This document shows positions 54,708-63,813 of a stretch of 64,000 nucleotides of DNA, piece after piece; positions within the stretch are counted from its first letter, which is position 1, and the number at the start of each line of letters is the position of its first letter. The stretch covers positions 62,001 through 126,000 of the forward strand of contig CACYYG010000017.1 in NCBI GenBank assembly GCA_902778535.1, written 5' to 3'. The notes under the pieces were generated by a model. It was given only the letters and a program-made list of their open reading frames with translations, was not told the DNA's origin and ran no database searches. This DNA is from an uncultured Prevotellaceae bacterium. Its GTDB lineage: Bacteria > Bacteroidota > Bacteroidia > Bacteroidales > Bacteroidaceae. The position numbers were made by a program, and so were the translations under genes.

Positions 54708-55145
54708 ATGGATTTATCAGGAAAAATCATTGCCATTCTTCCGGCAACCAGTGGAACTTCCAATCGTACGGGCAACCCTTGGATGAGTCAGGACTATGTT
54801 ATTGAGGTACCAGGACAATATCCTCGCCGTATGGTTTTCCGCGTCTTTGGCGAAGACCGGATTAAACAATTCAACATTCAGGCTGGAGAAGATGTGACCG
54901 TTCAATTCGACATTGATGCCCATGAGTATCAGGGCCGTTGGTATAACGACATCCGTGCTTTCAACATTATTCGCGGTCAGGTAGCCCAGAGTGTTCCTGC
55001 CGCTACAACTATTGCCGGTACTGCTGCACCCGCTGCCGCAAGTCCATTCCCTCCGCAGCAGTCTGCTGCCGATGCCAGTGCAGCTCCATTCCCTCCTTCG
55101 CCTGAATCTGCTGGTGAAGGGGCTGCCGACGACCTGCCCTTCTGA
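54708..55145 (+). CDS. DUF3127 protein with SSB-like acidic tip
   Basis: 145 residues from the ATG at 54708. An N-terminal beta-rich domain (about 1-90, MDLSGKIIAILPATSGTSNR, WMSQDYVIEVPGQYPRRM, VQFDIDAHEYQGRWYNDI) is DUF3127, which I recall as OB-fold-like. A disordered Ala/Pro/Gln/Ser linker (about 90-138) follows, and the last residues are ADDLPF. A disordered linker ending in D-D-x-P-F is exactly the organisation of single-stranded-DNA-binding protein (SSB), whose tip recruits repair proteins. Together with its place opposite dnaN, this suggests a DNA-metabolism role; the inference has not been tested. A long terminator follows. Confidence 0.8.
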   Translation: MDLSGKIIAILPATSGTSNRTGNPWMSQDYVIEVPGQYPRRMVFRVFGEDRIKQFNIQAGEDVTVQFDIDAHEYQGRWYNDIRAFNIIRGQVAQSVPAATTIAGTAAPAAASPFPPQQSAADASAAPFPPSPESAGEGAADDLPF

Positions 55146-55166
55146 TTTTAACAAGTAAAGTAATAG

Positions 55167-55206
55167 TTTAAGGGAGTTAAAACCTGTCGGTTTTAACTCC
55201 CTTAAA
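55167..55206. terminator. Bidirectional terminator between DUF3127 and galE
   Basis: A perfect 18-base stem: TTTAAGGGAGTTAAAACC (55167-55184) with its complement at 55189-55206, loop TGTC. Confidence 0.85.
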
Positions 55207-55210
55207 TCAT

Positions 55211-55250
55211 CTTGTTCCTATTGTATTCTATTGTATCCTATTGTATACCG
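55211..55250. repeat. 10-base tandem repeat across the galE stop codon
   Basis: Units CTTGTTCCTA, TTGTATTCTA, TTGTATCCTA and TTGTATACCG. The repeat provides the galE stop codon and its last codons (DGIQ end). Confidence 0.7.
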
Positions 55251-56278
55251 TCCTCGCGAAGTTTCTCCTGCCACTTCCAAGCACTCTTCAGCACTTCTTC
55301 GGTGGGTGTGTCGGCTTTCCAGCCAAGCACTTTGTTGGCCTTGTCGACGTTGCCCCATACTTGCTCGATGTCGCCCTCACGACGCGGAGCATACTCCCAG
55401 TTTACCTTCACGCCAGTGGCCTTCTCGAAGCCTTCAACGACCTCTAAGGTAGAGAGTCCGCGGCCGGTGCCGATATTGAAAACCTCAACAGGGTCGGTGT
55501 CGGGTTGGTCGAGCACGCGCTCCATAGCCTTCACATGAGCCTTGGCCAGGTCGACCACATAGATATAGTCGCGGATGCAGGTGTGGTCGGGGGTGTTGTA
55601 GTCGTTGCCGAAAATCTTCAGCTGCTTGCGAATACCCATTGCTGTCTGGGTGACGAAGGGAATCAGGTTCATGGGCACACCGTTGGGCAACTCGCCGATG
55701 AGTGCTGAGGGGTGTGCGCCGATAGGATTGAAGTAGCGCAGGATGATGCTCTTGATAGGTGCACCGCTGTGGATGTAATCCTGGATGATTTCCTCGTTGA
55801 TCTGCTTCGTGTTGCCATAGGGTGAGAGAGCTTTCTGTATAGGTGCATTCTCGGTGACAGGCAGGTTCTCTTTCGAGGGCTGACCATAGACGGTACAGCT
55901 CGATGAGAAGATGATGCCCTTCACATCATACTTCGGCATCAGCTCCAGCAGGTTGATGAGCGAGGTGAGGTTGTTACGATAGTAGAGCAGCGGCTTCTCC
56001 ACGCTCTCGCCCACAGCCTTTGAAGCAGCGAAGTGGATGATGCCCTCAATCTTCGGGTACTTCTTGAACACGCCCTCCAAAGCCTCCATGTCGCAGCAGT
56101 CCACCTTCTCGAAAGCAGGACGGATGCCTGTGATTTTCTCAATGCCGTCAACGACATTTGCGTTGGAATTGGACAGATTGTCGATGATAACCACCTCGTA
56201 GCCTGCCTCTTGCAGCTCAACGGTGGTGTGGCTCCCGATAAAGCCGGTGCCACCCGTCACAAGGATTGTCTGTTTCAT
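55238..56278 (-). CDS. galE: UDP-glucose 4-epimerase
   Basis: 346 residues from the ATG at 56276-56278. The Rossmann start MKQTILVTGGTGFIGSHTTV is typical, then IIDNLSNSN, the catalytic Ser/Tyr-x3-Lys region (SSSCTVYGQP and YGNTKQINEEII) and the C-terminal TGRGLSTLEVVEGFE. It interconverts UDP-galactose and UDP-glucose. The frame is open 34 codons upstream, but this lies in the end of the lipoprotein gene. Third gene of a leftward set after the ABC-F and lipoprotein genes (29-base gap). The 3' end lies in a tandem repeat. Confidence 0.95.
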   Translation of the reverse strand: MKQTILVTGGTGFIGSHTTVELQEAGYEVVIIDNLSNSNANVVDGIEKITGIRPAFEKVDCCDMEALEGVFKKYPKIEGIIHFAASKAVGESVEKPLLYYRNNLTSLINLLELMPKYDVKGIIFSSSCTVYGQPSKENLPVTENAPIQKALSPYGNTKQINEEIIQDYIHSGAPIKSIILRYFNPIGAHPSALIGELPNGVPMNLIPFVTQTAMGIRKQLKIFGNDYNTPDHTCIRDYIYVVDLAKAHVKAMERVLDQPDTDPVEVFNIGTGRGLSTLEVVEGFEKATGVKVNWEYAPRREGDIEQVWGNVDKANKVLGWKADTPTEEVLKSAWKWQEKLREDGIQ

Positions 56279-56307
56279 GGTCAATAATGATGTATTGTTT
56301 TTATTTT

Positions 56308-56943
56308 TTAATATATTGGTTGCCATTTTGCCTGAGGCGCTTCGACAGGGTCGCCCAGTTTTTTCTGAAACGCGTCGCACTCTTCATCGGTCGCCTCTTC
56401 GCCGTTTATCCTGTAGAATTCATCAAATACCTCCATCTCGTCGGAGTTGATGTCAAAATCCACTTGCTCGTCATAGTATTCGGCAAGACTGCTGTTTTTG
56501 ACAATCTGCGCCCCACTGTAGGAGTGCCCCGGCGTATAATAGGCAGAATAGCCCACAGCATTCTTGTAGAAGGTGAGGTCGGTGGCGCCATCGGCGTAGG
56601 CTATCAGCCCCAAACCGTCGTTTTCAAGGGTGTAAAGGGCCTCGTAGTTGTTCTCGCCACGCACCCAGACCTCGTTCTTCCCGTCGCCATCGATGTCTAC
56701 CAAGGCATACTCAGTGAGCACAATGTCAACCATAGGGATACGTATTTCGGGATTATCCTGCATTTCCTCGATGTACTTGTTAATGTCAAACTCCTCATCG
56801 TCGCCAGTCTCCGCGACATCGTTGTCCTCCATCTCATCAAGCTCCTCTCCGTCTTGCTCAAGGTCGGCCTTGTAAATAGTGTTTGATTTCTGCCCGCAGC
56901 TCACCAAAGTTGACAAGGCTATCATAAAAGCAATCTTTTTCAT
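56308..56943 (-). CDS. Acidic lipoprotein of unknown function
   Basis: 211 residues. A lipobox signal (FMIALSTLVSC, Cys near 16) is followed by a very acidic segment (about 28-60, DGEELDEMEDNDVAETGDDE) and a repeat-like C-terminal part with VDIDGDGKNEVWVRG (calcium/VCBS-like DxDxDG motif), LTFYKNAVGYSAYY and EFYRINGEEATDEECDAFQK. The DxDGDG element suggests metal binding. Unknown function; it sits 9 bases downstream of the ABC-F gene and upstream of galE. Confidence 0.7.
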   Translation of the reverse strand: MKKIAFMIALSTLVSCGQKSNTIYKADLEQDGEELDEMEDNDVAETGDDEEFDINKYIEEMQDNPEIRIPMVDIVLTEYALVDIDGDGKNEVWVRGENNYEALYTLENDGLGLIAYADGATDLTFYKNAVGYSAYYTPGHSYSGAQIVKNSSLAEYYDEQVDFDINSDEMEVFDEFYRINGEEATDEECDAFQKKLGDPVEAPQAKWQPIY

Positions 56944-56952
56944 GCTGTCACG

Positions 56953-58608
<1,656 letters not shown>

Positions 58609-58611
58609 ATG

Positions 58612-58619
58612 CAAAGGTA
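58612..58619 (-). promoter_or_regulatory. -7 box of the ABC-F/lipoprotein/galE set
   Basis: Complement of 58612-58619 is TACCTTTG; the -33 part is not clear. Confidence 0.55.
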
Positions 58620-58654
58620 AACAAAAAAAATGATTCGGCGAAATAATCTTGGCG

Positions 58655-60118
58655 TTATTCTCCCAATATGCTGCTGATTCCCTGTTCCCGATGGCAAAGA
58701 CGTACTTCCACCTGAGGGAATTTCGAGTGGATATGCTCAGCCAGATGCTGGGCAGAATAAACGGAACGGTGCTGCCCACCTGTACAGCCAAAGCAGAACA
58801 ATAGCGACGTAAAGCCCCGCTCCACATAGCGCTGCACGTGAGCATCAGCCAACTGGTAGACGTGGTCGAGAAAGCGCAGTATCTCACCGTCGTCCTCCAG
58901 AAATTTCTTCACGGCATCGTCCAAGCCCGTCAGATGCTTGTAGGCCTCATAGCGCCCTGGGTTGTGGGTGCCGCGACAGTCGAAGACATAGCCGCCACCG
59001 TTGCCGCTCTCGTCCTGAGGAATACCTTTCTTGTAGCTGAAGCTAAAAATGCGGACAACGAGTTTAGGAGTAAGAGGTAAGGGGTGAGAGGTGAGAGGAT
59101 TGACATGAGGAATGTTAGGTGAGAGGTGAGAGGTAAGTCTGCGAAGCACATCCATCAAGTGAGGATAGCCATCGCCCATTCCTTCCAACTGTTGCTTCAG
59201 GCTCTCAATGGCAGGCGGTATGCTCTGAATGAAATGCGGCTTGCGTTCAAAGTAGCCTCGATAGCCATAAGCGCCTAATACCTGCATCAAACGAAAGAGC
59301 ACAAAAAGGCTCAAACACTGATTAAACTCTTTCCTTGGCGGAAGATTTGTAAACTTCTGTGCCTCATTGTAATATACATCAAGCAGTTCTTTTCTTAAAT
59401 CATCGGGATAGCGTGCTGACGCCTGCCAGAGGAAGGAAGCCAGATCGTAGTAGACAGGACCTCGGCGACCACCTTGAAAATCGATACAAAAGAGTGAATT
59501 TCCATTGAGCATAATGTTCCTCGCCTGAAAATCTCTATAGAGGAATGTGGTGCCCTGCTCCTTTGTAAGGTCTTTGGCCATTTGACGGAAGTCATGCTCA
59601 AGGCGCAGCTCGTGGAAGTCAATACCCGATGGTTTCAGGAAACAATACTTGAAATAGTTCAAGTCGAACATCACATTAATCTCGTCGAACTCAGGTTGCG
59701 GATAGCAAACACTGAAGTCAAGCCCTTCGGCACCCTCGAATTGCATACGAGGCAGAAGACGTATCGCCTGTCGCAACAGCTCTCGCTCCCTTTTGTCGTA
59801 TTTTCCGCCAGCTTCGCGTCCCTTGCACAGCGCATCGAAGAGCGACGTACTGCCTAAATCCTGCTGCAAGTAGCAGAGCTCGTCGTCGCTCACGGCCAGC
59901 ACCTCGGGCACTGGCAAGCCCTTTGCCCTGAAATGCCTTGCCAACGTGATGAACGCATGATTCTCTTCCTTACTCGTGCCCACACAACCAATCAACGTAT
60001 GCCCCTCAGCATCGCCTATCCTGTAGTACACGCGATTGCTTCCGGCACCAGGCAACTTCTCCACAGCAGCTGGTTCTACCCCACTCCACTGTCTGTATAA
60101 CTCGGTTATCAACTCCAT
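58655..60118 (-). CDS. Phosphotransferase (APH/AmgK-like) fused to a RapZ C-terminal domain
   Basis: 487 residues. Residues about 1-325 form an aminoglycoside-phosphotransferase-like sugar kinase domain: LPGAGSNRVYYRIGD (nucleotide loop), FLYRDFQARNIM (catalytic Asp) and FCIDFQGGRRGPVYYD (metal Asp). Residues about 350-487 are a RapZ C-terminal domain: VVRIFSFSYKKGIP, VFDCRGTHNPGRYE and CFGCTGGQHRSVYSA. The kinase part resembles AmgK/N-acetylhexosamine kinases; the RapZ part binds GlcN6P in E. coli, so amino-sugar sensing or recycling is a fair guess. The linker between the domains (about 328-350) is made of LTSHLSP-type heptamer-encoded peptide. Confidence 0.85.
   Translation of the reverse strand: MELITELYRQWSGVEPAAVEKLPGAGSNRVYYRIGDAEGHTLIGCVGTSKEENHAFITLARHFRAKGLPVPEVLAVSDDELCYLQQDLGSTSLFDALCKGREAGGKYDKRERELLRQAIRLLPRMQFEGAEGLDFSVCYPQPEFDEINVMFDLNYFKYCFLKPSGIDFHELRLEHDFRQMAKDLTKEQGTTFLYRDFQARNIMLNGNSLFCIDFQGGRRGPVYYDLASFLWQASARYPDDLRKELLDVYYNEAQKFTNLPPRKEFNQCLSLFVLFRLMQVLGAYGYRGYFERKPHFIQSIPPAIESLKQQLEGMGDGYPHLMDVLRRLTSHLSPNIPHVNPLTSHPLPLTPKLVVRIFSFSYKKGIPQDESGNGGGYVFDCRGTHNPGRYEAYKHLTGLDDAVKKFLEDDGEILRFLDHVYQLADAHVQRYVERGFTSLLFCFGCTGGQHRSVYSAQHLAEHIHSKFPQVEVRLCHREQGISSILGE
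59066..59137. repeat. Two heptamer runs inside the kinase/RapZ gene
   Basis: GTGAGAG-type units at 59066-59100 and 59117-59137 (minus strand CTCTCAC), separated by 16 bases; they are read as LTSHLSP and LTSHPLPLTP at the domain boundary. Confidence 0.8.
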
Positions 60119-60140
60119 TTTCTTTCTTCAATGATGGCTG

Positions 60141-60171
60141 CAAAGGTATAGAAAAAAACGGAAATAACCAA
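60141..60171 (-). promoter_or_regulatory. Promoter of the kinase/RapZ gene
   Basis: On the minus strand, TACCTTTG (complement of 60141-60148) and TTG (complement of 60169-60171), 20 bases apart. Confidence 0.65.
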
Positions 60172-60210
60172 ATGTTGACAAGGCTCCTTGCCTCTTTTTG
60201 CGTAATTTCT

Positions 60211-60241
60211 TTGGCAGTTAGCAGGATTATCCGTAAATTTG
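60211..60241 (+). promoter_or_regulatory. Promoter of the GH97 gene
   Basis: TTG at 60211-60213 and TAAATTTG at 60234-60241, 20 bases apart, 37 bases before the ATG. Confidence 0.7.
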
Positions 60242-60278
60242 CAAACTGAAGAAAAACCATTAACAAAAAGCATAAAAA

Positions 60279-62363
60279 ATGATGAAAAGCATGAAGACTA
60301 AATTAGTGCTGACGTTAGCTGTGACGTTTTCGTTAGCATTATCATCCTTCGGTGCCAACGAGAAGCGCATCGACAGTCCTGACGGTTCGATGACCGTCAC
60401 CGTCAGCGACGAAAGCGGAAAGCCTCAGTACACCGTAAGCCTCAATGGCAGGCAGGTGCTATTGCCCTCGCCCTTGGGCCTGAAAATGAATTTCGACGAC
60501 CTGACACAGGGACTCACACTGAAGGACTGTGACGTGCGGACCATAGAGGACGAATACACCCTTCGCACCACGAAGCAGAGTCAGGTGAAGGTTGTTGCCA
60601 CCGAGGCCGTCTGTCACTTCACAAAAGCAAACGCCAACCGTCCCTCGTCCGAGCAGCCTGTTCTCGACATTATCTTCCGCGTCACAGGCCGCGACGTGGC
60701 CTTCCGTTATAAGGTATACACGAAACGGGGACGAGGCGGCGAGACGATGGTAGGCGTCGTGGAGAGTGAGGCCAGCGGCTTCGTTCTGCCCGACGGCACC
60801 ACGACATTCCTCTGTCCGCAGTCGAAGCCGATGGGAGGCTTTGCCCGCACTTCACCGTCCTACGAAACCAGCTATACCCTCGACGACGAGGCCGGCAAGA
60901 ACGGCTGGGGAGAGGGCTACACTTTCCCCTGTTTGTTTAAAGTACAAGCCCCCCCTACGGCCCCCGCGGGGGCTTCAAATGCCGGCAAACCTCGCAATAA
61001 GTCAAACGTTGCCCCCTCGGGGGCAGAAGGGGGGGCCTGGATTCTCATCTCTGAGACAGGCACCGACGGCGGCTACGTTGGCTGCCGCTTGCTGAACGAC
61101 GGTGGCACGAAATACAAAATAGGCTTTCCGCAACAGGGCGAGCTGAACGGTGTCGGCTCTACCACACCCGCCGTGTCACTGCCAGCCTTAACGCCTTGGC
61201 GCACCATCACCATCGGCGAGACGCTTGCTCCCATTGTTGAGACCACCATCGCCAACGACCTCGTGCAACCCAAGTACGCACCGTCCAAGGAATACACCTA
61301 CGGCAAGGGTTCCTGGTCGTGGATCATCGGCATGGACAGCAGCTGCAACTTCGACGAGCAGAAGCGCTACATCGACTTCTCTGCCGCTATGGGATGGCGC
61401 TCGGTGCTCATCGATGCTTTCTGGGACAGACAGATTGGCTACGAGAAAATGGCTGAGCTGGCCCGCTACGGACGTGAGAAGGGCGTGGGCATCTTCCTAT
61501 GGTACAACAGCAACGGCGCATGGAACGATGCCCCGCAGACACCTATCGGAAAGATGGACAAGAGCAGCACACGCCGCAAGGAAATGGCGTGGATGCAGCA
61601 GAATGGCATTCTCGGTATCAAGGTCGACTTCTTCGGCGGCGACAAGCAGCAGATGATGCAGCTCTATGAAGACATCCTCACCGATGCCAACGAGTTTGGT
61701 ATTCAGTGTATCTTCCACGGCTGCACCCTGCCACGCGGCTGGGAGCGCATGTACCCCAACTATGTGGCCAGCGAGGCTGTGCTCGCTTCTGAAAACCTGC
61801 ACTTCGGACAGGGAGCCTGCGATGCCGAGGCACGCAATGCCTGCACACATCCCTTCATACGCAACACCGTGGGTTCAATGGACTTTGGCGGCTCCACACT
61901 TAATAAGCACTACAATGCCGACAACCAGCACGGTACCACACGGCGCACCAGCGACGTCTTCGCACTGGCTACAGCAGTCCTCTTCCAGTCGAGCGTACAG
62001 CACTTTGCTATGGCGCCCAACAACCTGACCGATGCTCCCGCATGGGCCGTACAGTTTATGAAGGATGTGCCCACCACGTGGGACGAGGTGAAGTTCATCG
62101 ACGGCTATCCCGGCAAGTTTATCATCACAGCACGCCGCTCCGGCCAGCAGTGGTTTATTGCTGGCATCAACGCCCAGCAGGAAGCCGTAAAGACAAAGGT
62201 CGACCTGAAGAACTTCTTCAAGGAAGGTACCGTTGTAACCGTCTATTCCGACGATGCTCAGCTAAACGGCAGCACCCAGACCGTCACCATAGGCCGCAAG
62301 AAGGTGCAGACCTGCAACGTCGTCATACCTGAGAACGGCGGCATCGTCATCACAGGCAAATAA
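60279..62363 (+). CDS. Secreted GH97 glycosidase with an in-frame palindromic insert
   Basis: 694 residues. Signal peptide (KLVLTLAVTFSLALSSFGA), N-terminal beta-sandwich (about 28-320), TIM barrel (about 330-600) with YGKGSWSWIIG, VLIDAFWD and the Asp in GIKVDFFGGD (nucleophile of the retaining GH97 branch, as in alpha-galactosidases), and a C-terminal beta domain. It probably removes alpha-galactosyl or alpha-glucosyl residues in the periplasm. Residues about 223-253 (PPTAPAGASNAG, then NVAPSGAEGGA) do not belong to the family and come from a GC-rich element. The insert splits FPCLFKV from AWILISETGTDG, which are normally close together. Confidence 0.88.
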   Translation: MMKSMKTKLVLTLAVTFSLALSSFGANEKRIDSPDGSMTVTVSDESGKPQYTVSLNGRQVLLPSPLGLKMNFDDLTQGLTLKDCDVRTIEDEYTLRTTKQSQVKVVATEAVCHFTKANANRPSSEQPVLDIIFRVTGRDVAFRYKVYTKRGRGGETMVGVVESEASGFVLPDGTTTFLCPQSKPMGGFARTSPSYETSYTLDDEAGKNGWGEGYTFPCLFKVQAPPTAPAGASNAGKPRNKSNVAPSGAEGGAWILISETGTDGGYVGCRLLNDGGTKYKIGFPQQGELNGVGSTTPAVSLPALTPWRTITIGETLAPIVETTIANDLVQPKYAPSKEYTYGKGSWSWIIGMDSSCNFDEQKRYIDFSAAMGWRSVLIDAFWDRQIGYEKMAELARYGREKGVGIFLWYNSNGAWNDAPQTPIGKMDKSSTRRKEMAWMQQNGILGIKVDFFGGDKQQMMQLYEDILTDANEFGIQCIFHGCTLPRGWERMYPNYVASEAVLASENLHFGQGACDAEARNACTHPFIRNTVGSMDFGGSTLNKHYNADNQHGTTRRTSDVFALATAVLFQSSVQHFAMAPNNLTDAPAWAVQFMKDVPTTWDEVKFIDGYPGKFIITARRSGQQWFIAGINAQQEAVKTKVDLKNFFKEGTVVTVYSDDAQLNGSTQTVTIGRKKVQTCNVVIPENGGIVITGK
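60948..61036. mobile_element. GC-rich palindromic element inserted in frame in the GH97 gene
   Basis: About 89 bases. The ends are inverse (GCCCCCCCT near 60948 and AGGGGGGGC near 61028-61036). Two internal palindromes, GCCCCCGCGGGGGC (60960-60973) and GCCCCCTCGGGGGC (61011-61024), lie near each end. The host frame is kept and no stop is introduced. Its boundaries are approximate, and no target duplication can be shown from one copy. Confidence 0.6.
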
Positions 62364-62408
62364 TCACACAAAGCGACAACATGAAGCAACGATAGGAAAC
62401 TATCTGTC

Positions 62409-62452
62409 AAAAACGATTAAGCCTCCTCAATTGAGGGGGCTTAATCGTTTTT
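62409..62452. terminator. Bidirectional terminator between GH97 and folE
   Basis: AAAAACGATTAAGCC (62409-62423) pairs with GGCTTAATCGTTTTT (62438-62452); the inner CCTC/GAGG adds four pairs around loop AATT. Confidence 0.88.
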
Positions 62453-62483
62453 AAGCTGCTTGATTCAAGATAAATCCAAGACC

Positions 62484-63062
62484 TTAGTGGGAAATAAGAT
62501 TCATAAACTCCTGACGGGTCTTGGCCTGATTGAAGGCACCGCTGAATTCGCTGGTGGTAGTGATGCTGTTCTGCTTCTCCACACCTCTCATCTGCATGCA
62601 CATGTGCTTGGCCTCGACAACCACCATGACGCCCAATGGATGCAGCGTCTCATCGATACACTGGCGTATCTGCATGGTCATGCGCTCCTGTACCTGAAGA
62701 CGATGGCTGAAAATATCCACCACACGGGCAATCTTGCTCAAGCCAGTGATGTAGCCATTGGGAATGTATGCCACGTGCACCTTGCCGTAGAAAGGCAGCA
62801 TGTGGTGCTCGCAGAGTGAGAAGAAATCAATGTCCTTCACGATGACCATGTGGTTGTAGTCCTCGCGGAAGAGTGCATCGGTGAGCACCTTGTGGGCATC
62901 CATTTCATAGCCGCGTGTCAGCACTTGCATGGCCTTGGCCACGCGCATGGGCGTTTTCTGCAAGCCCTCACGTGTAGGATCTTCACCTAAAAGGGTGATG
63001 ATTTTCCTGTAGTGCTCGGCCAGCTGCTCCAGCCCTTCACGATATTCTGTTTCGGGATTCAT
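62484..63062 (-). CDS. folE: GTP cyclohydrolase I
   Basis: 192 residues. Zinc and catalytic motifs are complete: [20 protein letters not shown] (Cys and His ligands), [20 protein letters not shown] and QEAR-like VQERMTMQI, then [20 protein letters not shown]. It makes dihydroneopterin triphosphate for folate or queuosine-related pathways. Its ATG abuts the stop codon of the SPOR gene without a gap. Confidence 0.95.
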   Translation of the reverse strand: MNPETEYREGLEQLAEHYRKIITLLGEDPTREGLQKTPMRVAKAMQVLTRGYEMDAHKVLTDALFREDYNHMVIVKDIDFFSLCEHHMLPFYGKVHVAYIPNGYITGLSKIARVVDIFSHRLQVQERMTMQIRQCIDETLHPLGVMVVVEAKHMCMQMRGVEKQNSITTTSEFSGAFNQAKTRQEFMNLISH

Positions 63063-63752
63063 TTAATAAGGAACATTGATTTGGCCTCTCACCATCATGG
63101 CTCTGTCATAGCCCATTTTCACCAGTTCGTCGAGCACTTCCTTGGCCTCGGCCATTGTACGGAAGTCGCCTAAACGGCACGTCCACTTTCCTCCGAGGAA
63201 GTGCACATACACCCTATGGCCGGGGAATAGTGTCTGCAGGGTGGCGCCTGTCTGCTCTGCCTTAACGCGGTCGGCACGCGAGTTGCCTCCCACAAAGGGC
63301 TGCACCCTGTAGCCTGCCATTTTCCGTGTGCGACGTGGCATAACGGCTATGGAGTCGGTTTCCTGCACCGGGTTGGTGGTGGTGGTTTCAGTAGAGCTCT
63401 CTGTTCGTCCTGACGACTGGTTGTTATTGTCGTCGTTGTTCTGCTGGCGAGGCCTGTCGTCGCTCTGCTGGCGAGGCCTGTCGTTATTCTGCTGACGAGG
63501 CCTGTCGTTGTTCTGACGAGGAGGCGTCGTAATGGCTGGCTTGCCATTCACAAGTTCAGTGATGGCATTGTCCTGATGAATGGTGATGCGTGCACCACCC
63601 TGCACATCCTGTTGGATGCGCTGTGTAAACGGTGTCTGTGCCTCTGCAGGGCTGAACGAAATAAAGAAGAGCAACAGCCCACCCCCAATCCCCAAGGGGA
63701 GAGGGGCTCGTTTACTATTTCTATTGAGAAAATGCTTCAAGAATCTCTTCAT
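63063..63752 (-). CDS. SPOR-domain secreted protein with repeat-derived signal peptide
   Basis: 229 residues. The signal segment (about 15-40, RAPLPLGIGGGLLLFFISF) is largely encoded by a GC-rich dispersed element. A central low-complexity part has four RPRQQNND-type repeats (about 78-112), then Ser/Thr/Asn-rich sequence. The C-terminal SPOR domain (about 145-225: YRVQPFVGGNSRADRVKAEQ, then VHFLGGKWTCRLGDF and MVRGQI) typically binds denuded peptidoglycan. It lies between tpiA and folE, an order I recall from other Bacteroidales. It is probably periplasmic. Confidence 0.82.
   Translation of the reverse strand: MKRFLKHFLNRNSKRAPLPLGIGGGLLLFFISFSPAEAQTPFTQRIQQDVQGGARITIHQDNAITELVNGKPAITTPPRQNNDRPRQQNNDRPRQQSDDRPRQQNNDDNNNQSSGRTESSTETTTTNPVQETDSIAVMPRRTRKMAGYRVQPFVGGNSRADRVKAEQTGATLQTLFPGHRVYVHFLGGKWTCRLGDFRTMAEAKEVLDELVKMGYDRAMMVRGQINVPY
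63676..63708. repeat. Short GC-rich dispersed element, copy in the SPOR signal peptide
   Basis: AGCCCACCCCCAATCCCC then AAGGGGAGAGGGGCT. The ends AGCCC and GGGCT are complementary. The element is read in frame on the minus strand as APLPLGIGGGL. Confidence 0.65.
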
Positions 63753-63775
63753 TTTATCTGTAGAATAATTATGTT

Positions 63776-63810
63776 TCCCTCACTTGCAGAGGGGTTAGGG
63801 GTGGGCTTTA
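63776..63810. repeat. Short GC-rich dispersed element, intergenic copy
   Basis: On the minus strand it reads AAGCCCACCCCTAACCCCTC then TGCAAGTGAGGGA, matching the first half of 63676-63708 but in the opposite orientation. It fills the gap between tpiA and the SPOR gene. Confidence 0.6.
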
Positions 63811-63813
63811 CAA

